Assembly: GCA_964650885.1 (NCBI GenBank)
Contig: CAZYXG010000022.1
Coordinates: forward strand, 1 to 35,641
Reading direction: 5' to 3'
DNA from: JAPLFM01 sp964650885
GTDB lineage: Bacteria > Bacteroidota > Ignavibacteria > Kapaibacteriales > UBA2268
Length of the DNA: 35,641 bases
The notes below the pieces were generated by a model, which was given only the letters and a program-made list of their open reading frames with translations, did not search any database and was not told where the DNA came from. This document shows positions 17,601 through 25,126 of the stretch, one piece after another; position 1 is the first letter of the stretch; each line of letters starts with the position of its first letter. Position numbers and translations under genes: made by a program.

Positions 17601-20600
17601 ATATAGATTTGGGGCAAGTAAGTGAGGACATTATTCCAAATGGTGCAATGGATACTGAAGATGGTAGCACTGCTGCAAGTCCAATACCAAACAATAGGAT
17701 TGACATAGGTGAAGACACTGGGCTAGATACATTGAGCAACGAAAGAGAAAAAATTGTTTATCCTTTTCCATTGAATTTGGAAGCCGATCCAGCAAGAGAT
17801 GATTACGTGTTTAACTTTACAGCTTTCGATGATCAAAGAAAAACAACTGATTTTGAGAAATTTAATAATTACGAAGGCAATTCTGCACTTGCTGAAATAG
17901 GGCAATTCCCAGATAAGGAAGTTTTAAATGAGAATAATGGTCAAGTAGTGTCTCTTGATAATAGTTATTTCCGATATGAATTGAATTTGAACCCCGACCC
18001 AAATAGAAATCCACAAATTGTGGGGGGGGCAAATGGCTGGTATTTATATAGAATTCCTGTAAGAAGCCCGACTAGTAAAGTTGGTAATCCTCTTTTCTCC
18101 AACATTCAATATGCTAGGGTGTTGTTCAAAGGTGGAGTACTTCAAGCAAGAATAGTTGACTGGCGATTGATTGGTGCCCAATGGCAAAGATTCCATAATT
18201 TCCAATCTAACCTTAGTCCAGTGGATTCGGCTATGCAAGTAACATTTGTGAATATATTTGAAAATAGCCGTGAACCAGATTTCTATAATATGCCTCCAGG
18301 TGTGCAACCTCCTATACAGCAAAACGTGGATCCGAATTTGCAAATCAGAACAAATGAGCAATCCCTTTCAGTATCTGTAAAAAACCTTCGCTATGGCGAT
18401 GAAAGAATGGCAATTAGAATTTTCCCAAGAGTGGATTTATTCTACTACAAAAAGTTAAAATTCTTCTATCATGGCGATGGTTCAATGCCAGATAACATAA
18501 GCAGAGGTTCTACTCCAAAAGCTTATGCTTTCTTGAGATTCGGAACTGATTCAAGCAACTACTATGAATACAGGAAACCATTGCTTCGTGGATGGCAAGA
18601 TGTGGAAATAGATATGGCTGAACTTACGAGTGTGAAGCAAATTAGAGATTCTCTAAATTTCCAAAATCGAACAGCAATTCCAGCTAAGAATGACCCCTTA
18701 GCAGAATACGTTGTAAGAGGTGAGCCAATATTGACCAAAGTGCAGTTCTTTGGAATTGGTATAGCCAATCCAAGCGAACGCTTTCCCAATGAATTAACCA
18801 CAACTATGTGGCTTGATGAGCTTCGATTAATAGAGCCAGAAGCAAGATCGGATTGGGCTGCTGTTGCTTCGGCTGATTTGAAACTTGCCGATATAGGTAC
18901 TGTATTTGCTTCTTTTAACCATACACAGCCAAACTTCCATAAGTTAGAAGAGAGATTTGGGAATAGGACAACACAAGGTAACTTTAATATTACTATAACA
19001 GGTAATTTAGAAAAGTTTGCTCCAACTAGTTTTTCGGGAATGAAAATACCGATTACATATAACCACTCTGAGTTTATTATTAATCCAGAATTTGTAGCAA
19101 ATAATGATGTTAATTTGGAAAAAGCAGCACAAGCAGCAAGAAATCAATTGCCTGCCACAGCCACCGAAGCCGAAAAACAATTCGCTGCAAATAAAGTGCT
19201 TACACGCTCGCAAACATTGAAAGTGCAAGATAGTTGGGCTTTAACCTCTGTAAAGCTTGGTATTCCAATAAAGCATTGGCTGATAGATGACACTTTCAAT
19301 AAGCTAACTATGGGATATTCTTATTCACAGGAATTTGAACGTTCTCCTGTTTTCGATGAAAGATTCAACTGGCTTTGGAAATTGAATTTCCAATATCAAA
19401 CTCCAATTAGCGAAATCTTGGCATTTGAACCACTTGCATGGGCAAAAGATGTTCCAATTCTTGGCACTTATCAGAAATGGAAATTCAATATATTACCAAC
19501 GAATATAGGCTTTGCACTCGATTTAAACAGACGAAGACAAACTGAGAAATCTAGATTCTTGGAAGTTCCTTCGCCAGTGATTAGAGATTTTACTGCAAGA
19601 AAAAATGCTCAACTTACCTGGAAGCTTTCTACTGGTGGTTTTTTAAGCCCTATAATTGATTACACAATCAATGATTTTAGCACTCTTTTGAATTATGAAT
19701 TTGGAGATGACGGCAAACAAAGAACTGGTAGTGAAATCATAAAATCAATATTATTTGCAGATGGCGATGTGTTGAAATTTGGTCAAACTACTTTACACTC
19801 TCAAAACGTTGCAATTAATTTTAAACCAGTCTTGCCAGATATTGCTGGGCTGAATAAGTATTTGGATATGACTGGTTCGTTTAGCACAGATTACAACTGG
19901 AATAACCCTTTGCAAACTGACCCAGCCATAAGGGATAGAGCTAAGAATGCATCTTTCAATAATAGGTTTAGATACTCAATAGGTTTGGGGCTGCAAGCAC
20001 TTGGTGAAGAGTGGTTTAAAGTATCAAAACCAAATCCATTTAAAGTGTTTGTGCCTGATACAAATACATCGGCTCTAAGCTTTATTGGGGAAGTCTTCCG
20101 AACTATATTCTTAGATTATAGAAAGTTAGATATTGCTGTGGATCAAACTAATAATGCTACTAATCCTGGTGTGCTTGGTGGCACTGGAATGAATAACTTT
20201 TGGGCAAAAGGCTTGACCGGCAGAAATAGTGAAGATATTTATGGACCAAGTTTTGCCTACCAAATGGGCTTAATTGATAACCCACACGGCTCAATTGACG
20301 TGGTTCGCTCAAGTGCATTCCCGTTCTTTTCATTTCAAACTTCGCCTGGCTTGCGTCCAGCGAACTCTATTATGCAAGATAATTTCACTCAGAAAACAAA
20401 TTTAACAATAACAACTTCTCGTCCTCTTTGGAACGGAGTTACTCTCGATTTGAATTGGAAATCAACGCTTGGCTATAACAGAAACCAAACTGTAATCACT
20501 CAGCAGGATGGTGTGCCTGCTTTTAGTAATGTTATTGCTATGGAATCGGTGAGCCGCTCTTATATAAGTTTGCCATCTTTATTTGGATTTAATGCTTTTG

Positions 20601-21436
20601 GAAATAGGTTGGAAAATGTAGTAACAGATTTCAACCAAAAGAGAGATAGAATTAATAATGATGCTACACTTGACACAATTACAAAAAATAGAAGATTGCA
20701 AGATGCTTTGGCAGAATCCTTCTATAAAAAATTGGAAGCATTCAGTTTAACTTCTGGAGCTTCTGCAAGATTCCTGCCTAGTTTGAATTGGGGAGTTCGA
20801 TGGGAAGGATTGGAAAAACTGCCTATTTGGAGCGATTTCATTAGAAGAATAGAAGTTCGCCACGCTTATGCTTCCAATTACGATGAAAGTGTGCTTATCA
20901 ATGACAACGGTCGGGTAATTCAGAACCAAACTATTTCAACTGGTTTTTCACCACTAGTGGAAGTAAATTTTACTTTCGATGAAAAGAAAGTAGATGGCAG
21001 ACTTACTGCTGGAATAAAGTGGAATAATACAAATAGTTTTAATTTGAATACAGCTTCAAAATCTGCAATCAATGGGCAAACCACTAATGAGATTACAGCA
21101 ACTGGTGCATACAATATGCGTGGGTTGAAAATGGCTTTGCTGGGATTAGATTTGCAAAATGATTTAGAAGTGTCATTCCTTTTTACTTACAAACACAATG
21201 CCACTTCGAGCTTTGATGTGTTGAAACCAAATCAAACTAGTGAAGCTGGTCAACAAATTAAAGGCGATACTCAAATTATTATTGAACCAAAAGCACGATA
21301 TACTCTTAGCAATCGAGTGACTGCAACTGCCTTTTTTCGCTATGAAAGTACAAATAGCGAAGGAGCTTCATCGCCAGGATTTTCTACTACACAATTTGGG
21401 GTGGATTTGAGAATATCTATATCTGGTGGCAGATAG
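14627..21436 (+). CDS. sprA: SprA, T9SS outer-membrane translocon channel
   Basis: At up to 2269 residues this matches the very large SprA beta-barrel through which T9SS cargo crosses the outer membrane. Known family features are visible: an N-terminal signal (KKKAFKLALVLSLICG onward, about 31-50), a plug/N-domain region, the conserved VVYIDDFESAQ motif (832-841), many Tyr/Phe/Asn-rich amphipathic strands, and a C-terminal strand ending in DLRISISGGR. The start is uncertain. No in-frame ATG precedes the signal peptide; TTG 14627 is the longest choice and TTG 14678 (residue 18) gives a more usual signal-peptide length. A run of eight G (18022-18029) encodes part of V-G-G-A (1132-1135). It lies downstream of a probable client and upstream of a glycosyltransferase. 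No other T9SS component is in the window. Confidence 0.93.
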   Translation: MKLAFFARSKLFLWFVYLVSSNKINSFKKKAFKLALVLSLICGVSFAFAFTPLKSILLLQDIKLTDDLFKKDTSDYKSWLLKNSTRRNTNTRGGGSKSLNKSITSSVKIDSNGSNILSRDLYVDSDINPPFSLQLDSYLKDRKETMQKKMWDSLTSTYDIKKTLNRGSLLNSLGSATGLEIPLPPSPLMGLFGKPEININVNGEVNLRAGWRFDKQNLGTVSAFGQSQSSPIFSQDVRVNVSGGIGDKVRLSTDWNTRQNFNRDNRFKIGFDGYDDDIIKKVEFGNVTLPINSSLINGGQALFGIRTDWQFGPLHLKTLISQKRGERRFIDVRGGTSKQGFTLRAYDFSQNYFFLDEVYKPVYKEFYKNASGIIPQSANANRVKEIEVYESTIYLTELDAVPAKAYATLPERNRTDFYPPALKSQSIEAGKVEAGRFRRLDTTRYTIDKNLGVLKIRSFRKDRTYAVSYRTEGISTDTTDDRYHGYFAVNTGLKDTLILKLMYRQNFQPGFKILWDRQLKNIYPLNANQINTTDAKVGIYYFRQSNDSADVITGAPDKLVTIFGVDQRDQAGQSKPDGMFDLNGSPFFNPAEGEIIFPSIEPFRDGLKDYFTRIGNPAGADPYVYNEIYDTTMEVAKRNTGRDRFVISGEFSGKSVGRIPLNAFNLAPGSVKVSLDGVQLKEYSDYIVDYTGGTVQIKNERANLPNANLKVEYEQQNIIDVATKTQLGLRADMNLFKGRTTKAEMGMTLMHYNQATIIDRVQLGQEPVANTMIGFDGNLKMETPWLTKAIDMLPFFDTKAPSSFNLSGEWAMVLPTPNKRTSTVASDNGAPVVYIDDFESAQRSIPLGLNPSQWTHSSQPEDTSIGSSNLARSLFRGRTFWYKRFIPYVNSREVYPDKETFSGNSNIAPFEINFDPSFRGIYNQNPLFLDSINPEYANQTPIWTKELQNRGKIWGGFQRLLSSFNTNFDNENIEYLEIVMKLDAYENTSRMYIDLGQVSEDIIPNGAMDTEDGSTAASPIPNNRIDIGEDTGLDTLSNEREKIVYPFPLNLEADPARDDYVFNFTAFDDQRKTTDFEKFNNYEGNSALAEIGQFPDKEVLNENNGQVVSLDNSYFRYELNLNPDPNRNPQIVGGANGWYLYRIPVRSPTSKVGNPLFSNIQYARVLFKGGVLQARIVDWRLIGAQWQRFHNFQSNLSPVDSAMQVTFVNIFENSREPDFYNMPPGVQPPIQQNVDPNLQIRTNEQSLSVSVKNLRYGDERMAIRIFPRVDLFYYKKLKFFYHGDGSMPDNISRGSTPKAYAFLRFGTDSSNYYEYRKPLLRGWQDVEIDMAELTSVKQIRDSLNFQNRTAIPAKNDPLAEYVVRGEPILTKVQFFGIGIANPSERFPNELTTTMWLDELRLIEPEARSDWAAVASADLKLADIGTVFASFNHTQPNFHKLEERFGNRTTQGNFNITITGNLEKFAPTSFSGMKIPITYNHSEFIINPEFVANNDVNLEKAAQAARNQLPATATEAEKQFAANKVLTRSQTLKVQDSWALTSVKLGIPIKHWLIDDTFNKLTMGYSYSQEFERSPVFDERFNWLWKLNFQYQTPISEILAFEPLAWAKDVPILGTYQKWKFNILPTNIGFALDLNRRRQTEKSRFLEVPSPVIRDFTARKNAQLTWKLSTGGFLSPIIDYTINDFSTLLNYEFGDDGKQRTGSEIIKSILFADGDVLKFGQTTLHSQNVAINFKPVLPDIAGLNKYLDMTGSFSTDYNWNNPLQTDPAIRDRAKNASFNNRFRYSIGLGLQALGEEWFKVSKPNPFKVFVPDTNTSALSFIGEVFRTIFLDYRKLDIAVDQTNNATNPGVLGGTGMNNFWAKGLTGRNSEDIYGPSFAYQMGLIDNPHGSIDVVRSSAFPFFSFQTSPGLRPANSIMQDNFTQKTNLTITTSRPLWNGVTLDLNWKSTLGYNRNQTVITQQDGVPAFSNVIAMESVSRSYISLPSLFGFNAFGNRLENVVTDFNQKRDRINNDATLDTITKNRRLQDALAESFYKKLEAFSLTSGASARFLPSLNWGVRWEGLEKLPIWSDFIRRIEVRHAYASNYDESVLINDNGRVIQNQTISTGFSPLVEVNFTFDEKKVDGRLTAGIKWNNTNSFNLNTASKSAINGQTTNEITATGAYNMRGLKMALLGLDLQNDLEVSFLFTYKHNATSSFDVLKPNQTSEAGQQIKGDTQIIIEPKARYTLSNRVTATAFFRYESTNSEGASSPGFSTTQFGVDLRISISGGR

Positions 21437-21469
21437 GAATTTCGGCAACAAAATAAACCAAAATTTCTT

Positions 21470-21477
21470 TATATTTG
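21470..21477 (+). promoter_or_regulatory. Bacteroidota-type -7 promoter element for the glycosyltransferase gene
   Basis: TATATTTG matches TAnnTTTG, 27 bases before the ATG at 21505, in the 68-base gap after sprA. The upstream -33 half is not obvious. Confidence 0.4.
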
Positions 21478-21504
21478 CAGACTAAATAAATTTATTTTTA
21501 GCGA

Positions 21505-22209
21505 ATGACACAATTATTATCAGTAATTATTCCTGCATTTAATGAAGAAGAGCGAATAGCTTTGACTTTAACAAAGATATATGATTATCTGAATGGACTA
21601 AATTATAATTTTGAGTTAATCGTTGTTGACGATGGCTCTACAGATAGTACAGTTTCATTAGTTGAAAGTAACTTCCCTAAAGTACAAATCATTAAGCAGC
21701 AACAGAATATGGGCAAAGGTGCTGCTGTCCGCAGAGGAATGATGGAAGCAAAAGGTACTTTGCGACTTTTTACAGATGCAGACCTATCCACCCCAATTTA
21801 TGAGCTAAAGAAATTCATACCTGTAATTGAAAATGGATTCGATATAGCTATTGGCAATAGAGCTCTTCAAAGTGAATTAATCAAAGAGCATCAGCCTTTT
21901 TATAGGGAAATGATGGGTAAAACATTCAATAAAATCGTACAGCTTTTGGTGGTGCGTGGCATTAGCGATACTCAATGTGGGTTTAAACTTTTTACCGAAA
22001 AAGCTGCTATGGATATATTCTCCAAAGCAGAAATCAATGGATTCAGCTTCGATGTGGAAGCAGTTTACTTAGCAGGTAAAATGGGTTATAAAATTAAAGA
22101 AATCCCAGTTGAGTGGTACAACGATGACCGCAGCAAAGTCCATCCTATAAAAGATTCATTAAAAATGCTGATAGAAATTATGAGAATTAGAAACTTACAC
22201 AAGAATTAA
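21505..22209 (+). CDS. Family 2 glycosyltransferase, polyprenyl-phosphate glucosyltransferase (ALG5-like)
   Basis: The product has 234 residues with a complete GT-A domain: VVDDGSTDST (nucleotide-sugar binding), NMGKGAAVRRGM, a D-A-D metal site (TDADLSTP), and the ALG5-type signatures GNRAL, ISDTQCGFKLF and FSFDVE. The family transfers a sugar from a nucleotide donor to dolichyl/polyprenyl phosphate. The ALG5 subgroup uses UDP-glucose, but the donor and acceptor here are inferred. Unlike eukaryotic ALG5 there is no N-terminal membrane helix, and there is no C-terminal GtrA-type membrane domain, so it would be a peripheral cytoplasmic enzyme. It has its own promoter candidate after sprA and is convergent with ribD, 27 bases apart. 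Confidence 0.88.
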   Translation: MTQLLSVIIPAFNEEERIALTLTKIYDYLNGLNYNFELIVVDDGSTDSTVSLVESNFPKVQIIKQQQNMGKGAAVRRGMMEAKGTLRLFTDADLSTPIYELKKFIPVIENGFDIAIGNRALQSELIKEHQPFYREMMGKTFNKIVQLLVVRGISDTQCGFKLFTEKAAMDIFSKAEINGFSFDVEAVYLAGKMGYKIKEIPVEWYNDDRSKVHPIKDSLKMLIEIMRIRNLHKN

Positions 22210-22236
22210 GTTAAGTTTTAACTATGTGGCTATTGC

Positions 22237-23334
22237 TTAAATCTTTATTGCAGTAATTAATATATCTTCGCCAATAGTTTCAGTTTTGCTGAATTTAAGT
22301 TCTTTTGCATCTTTCACACTAGCTATATTTAATTCAGAAAATGAGTTCATCCCATTTCCAAATAGTTTTGGAGCTACGAATATTTTAATTTCGTCGAAAA
22401 GTTGCTCTTTCAAAAAGCTAGAGTATATCTTAGAACCGCCTTCCACCATTATTGAAGCTATGTTGTAATCTTTAGCAAGGATTTCCAATGTCTCTTTTAA
22501 ATCGAGATTCCCTTCGGAGTTTAATTTTACTCCAATTACTTTAATTAAACCCAGTCTCAAATTTTCAGCTTTCTGAGTTTTAACTAATGATTTTTCGCAA
22601 ACAACAATAGTATTAGCTTTGAATTCATCGTTGAAAAGCTTTATTGTAAGTGGTAAGGTTAACTTATTATCTAAAATTATTCTAAATGGTTGTCTGCCTT
22701 CTACATCTCGAACAGTTAAACTTGGATTGTCGGCTTGAACTGTACCAGAGCCGACAAGAATAGCATCATACTCTGCTCTAAATTGGTGAACAAGTTTTCG
22801 GCTTTCTTCAGATGTTATCCATTTTGAGCTGCCTCTATTTGTAGCTATAAAGCCATCAAGCGTTTGTGCAATTTTTATCATCACGTAAGGTGTTAAAGTG
22901 GTGATATATTTAATGAAGGATTTGTTCAATTCTTGACACTCAGCTTCCAGTACCCCAATTTCCACTTCAATTCCAGCTTTCTGTAACTTGGCTATTCCTT
23001 TGCCAGACACCAGTAGATTTGGGTCTTGCATTCCTATAACTACTTTTTTGAACTTACCCATAATAATTGCATCCACGCAAGCAGCAGTTTTGCCTTTATG
23101 GGCACAAGGTTCTAAATTGACAAAAATTGTACAGTCAGTAAAGTCGAAAATTTTTGCATTCCTGATTGCATTAACTTCTGCGTGTGCTTCGCCAAATTTT
23201 TCGTGCCAGCCCTCGCCAATAATTGCATCATTCTTCACTATAACCGCACCAACTAGTGGGTTGGGTGATACTTTACCAATGCCATTTTGTGCCAATTCAA
23301 TAGCACGATTCATATAAAATATGCCGTCTTTCAA
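22237..23334 (-). CDS. ribD: RibD: pyrimidine deaminase / reductase of riboflavin biosynthesis
   Basis: The product has 365 residues, the usual length of bifunctional RibD. It deaminates the pyrimidine ring of the GTP cyclohydrolase II product and reduces the ribosyl side chain. The N-terminal deaminase has the zinc site H51-A-E53 and EPC77-x(8)-C86. The C-terminal reductase (about 148-365) opens with IAQTLDGFIA and contains SGTVQADNP. The TTG at 23334 gives MKDGIFYMNRAIELA, which aligns with E. coli MQDEYYMARAL, so I keep it over ATG 23313. No other rib gene is adjacent. It is divergent from the outer-membrane protein gene at 23389 with a 54-base shared region. No FMN riboswitch fits in so short a leader. 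Confidence 0.93.
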   Translation of the reverse strand: MKDGIFYMNRAIELAQNGIGKVSPNPLVGAVIVKNDAIIGEGWHEKFGEAHAEVNAIRNAKIFDFTDCTIFVNLEPCAHKGKTAACVDAIIMGKFKKVVIGMQDPNLLVSGKGIAKLQKAGIEVEIGVLEAECQELNKSFIKYITTLTPYVMIKIAQTLDGFIATNRGSSKWITSEESRKLVHQFRAEYDAILVGSGTVQADNPSLTVRDVEGRQPFRIILDNKLTLPLTIKLFNDEFKANTIVVCEKSLVKTQKAENLRLGLIKVIGVKLNSEGNLDLKETLEILAKDYNIASIMVEGGSKIYSSFLKEQLFDEIKIFVAPKLFGNGMNSFSELNIASVKDAKELKFSKTETIGEDILITAIKI

Positions 23335-23346
23335 TTACAACCTTTG

Positions 23347-23354
23347 TATATTTG
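23347..23354 (+). promoter_or_regulatory. Bacteroidota-type -7 promoter element for the 23389 gene
   Basis: TATATTTG matches TAnnTTTG, 34 bases before the ATG at 23389, in the ribD divergent region. Confidence 0.45.
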
Positions 23355-23388
23355 TATAAGTAATCGGTTACTCATTAAGCAAAAATAA

Positions 23389-24156
23389 ATGAAAAAATTG
23401 TTATTCGTATGCTGTTTATTAACATTCTCGCAAAATTTATTTTCTAGGAACATACTTGGACTAGAATCGAACTTAGAACCGAGGCGAATTGTGAATTTCC
23501 CAACTGCTGGTGTGCTGCCAAAAAGTTCCTTTGCCAGCTATACTGGACTTGGTACATTTGGCAACACAATGCTCGAAATAGCTTATTCGCCAATGGTAAA
23601 TTTTGAATTTGGATTAGCATATTCTTCACGTAACTTCGTTGGCACAGGCGATATGGATTTTCAAACTTTGCCTGGTGTACGTTTAAAGTATAGATTTATA
23701 GATGAAACCAATACTATGCCTGCTATAGCTATCGGTTTTGAATCGCAAGGATTTGGTTTTTTTGCCAAAGGGAACAATCGCTTTGAGCAGCTTTCGCCAG
23801 GTCTATTTTTCGTAGCTTCTCGCAATTTCAGCGTACCTATAGGAATGTTATCACTACATTTGGGAGCAAATTATAATTTTGAAGAAAGCAGAGCAACAAG
23901 TAGGGGTTATAATTTATATATTGGAATGGAGCAGACATTGGGTAGTCGCCTTTCTTTGAATGCAGAATTCAATGGCAATCTCAATGACAACAACAGTAAT
24001 TTCACAAATAAGCGGCTGATTTTAAATACATCGTTAAAGTATGCAGTAACGAGTAAAGTTAATTTAGAATTGAAACTGGAAGATTTGCTTGGCAGCTATA
24101 TCAGAACTCAAAGTTGGAGAAGGGGAGTAGCATTGGAATATGCAAGCTATTTCTAG
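23389..24156 (+). CDS. Predicted outer-membrane beta-barrel protein, YjbH-like
   Basis: The product has 255 residues: a signal peptide (MKKLLFVCCLLTFSQNLFS) and then alternating hydrophobic/polar strands with aromatic girdle residues, ending in a strand that closes with YASYF, as outer-membrane barrels often do. The spacing of PTAGVLP, an EIAYSP-type strand, PGVRLKYRF and PAIAIGFES resembles YjbH-like proteins, but I am not certain of this family. Function unknown; a small envelope barrel is the safe reading. Its stop codon is one base from the stop codon of the convergent ybbR-like gene, leaving no room for a dedicated terminator. Confidence 0.7.
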   Translation: MKKLLFVCCLLTFSQNLFSRNILGLESNLEPRRIVNFPTAGVLPKSSFASYTGLGTFGNTMLEIAYSPMVNFEFGLAYSSRNFVGTGDMDFQTLPGVRLKYRFIDETNTMPAIAIGFESQGFGFFAKGNNRFEQLSPGLFFVASRNFSVPIGMLSLHLGANYNFEESRATSRGYNLYIGMEQTLGSRLSLNAEFNGNLNDNNSNFTNKRLILNTSLKYAVTSKVNLELKLEDLLGSYIRTQSWRRGVALEYASYF

Positions 24157-24157
24157 C

Positions 24158-25126
24158 TTAAGGTAGTTTCTGAGTTTTATAATGGTAAATAAATTTAGGG
24201 TTAATATTAATTACTTCTATATTCCTCGGGCAAATTATCCTCGGCTGAATTAGCCCTGTTTCATCGGTCATAATGTTTTTATAGTCTATCAAAGCAGTTA
24301 TTGATTCTTGATTGATATTCTCAATTTGATTTATACCTCCACGAAGAGTAACAGAAATAAGTCTTGGCTGAATGATATCTAGGGTTTGGAAATTTGCTGG
24401 TTCAAATTTAACAGGAATATCGTGAATAGTGATCTCTGCTAATTTCTGTACATTCACAGTTATTTCCACATAAGCAAGTGGAAGCTTAAATTTATTGCGA
24501 ATAGAATCTACAATAGCCACTTTCACAGTAGTTTGTTTGCTCACATTTTCTAGTTTTATTTTTTGGGTGAATACCTGAGTTAAACTTTTGATAAGATTTT
24601 CATTCCCCCAAATTTTCATTTTTTCTGGTTTCACAATGATTTCGCCAACAAGAACGTAATCTTTTGCTGGCTTTATTGTGATATTGGGAAGAATATCCAC
24701 CGTAGTTTCTTTGACTATACCAGCTTTTATTGGTATGATTTCTGGGCTGATTTCTTTGGTTTCCACATTTGAGAAATTTTCTAAAGATTTTATTAATAAG
24801 GAACGTGGAATATTGTAATTTTCATCTTTGAAATCCGATGGATCTAAATTTACGTTGCAAACTTTATTATTATTGAAGAAAAGCAAATTGAACAAATGCC
24901 AACCATTTCCTTTTACTTGCACATTGATATCTACAGGAATGGCATTTTCGATAGCCCTTGTTTGGGGCATATTCAAATTCAGTGGCACTTGCACAACAGT
25001 GTTGTAAGTCTCGTTCAAACTGGTGTAGCACCAAAGAGCTATTGCAAAAACAATAGAGCCAAATAGTGAACGACTGGATATACCAACTAGTTTATCCCGT
25101 AACCACTTTGCAGTTCTATTAATCAT
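24158..25126 (-). CDS. YbbR-like domain protein
   Basis: The product has 322 residues. One N-terminal membrane helix (SLFGSIVFAIALWCYTSLN) is followed by an extracytoplasmic region of YbbR-type repeats, seen as recurring V-x-V-N-L strands, a Y-x-x-V-G-x-I/V-x-x-x-P pattern and D-I-P-V-K-F. In Firmicutes the YbbR protein CdaR modulates the cyclic-di-AMP synthase CdaA, but no cdaA is in this window, so that role is not shown here. ATG 25126 overlaps the end of dnaG by eight bases; an upstream TTG (25138) is the alternative. The overlap implies coupled translation as the last gene of lysC-dnaG-ybbR. Confidence 0.82.
   Translation of the reverse strand: MINRTAKWLRDKLVGISSRSLFGSIVFAIALWCYTSLNETYNTVVQVPLNLNMPQTRAIENAIPVDINVQVKGNGWHLFNLLFFNNNKVCNVNLDPSDFKDENYNIPRSLLIKSLENFSNVETKEISPEIIPIKAGIVKETTVDILPNITIKPAKDYVLVGEIIVKPEKMKIWGNENLIKSLTQVFTQKIKLENVSKQTTVKVAIVDSIRNKFKLPLAYVEITVNVQKLAEITIHDIPVKFEPANFQTLDIIQPRLISVTLRGGINQIENINQESITALIDYKNIMTDETGLIQPRIICPRNIEVININPKFIYHYKTQKLP

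Noticed and set aside
23314..23388. FMN riboswitch upstream of ribD
   Set aside because: The divergent gap is about 54 bases, far too short for the RFN element, and no conserved RFN stem motifs are visible.
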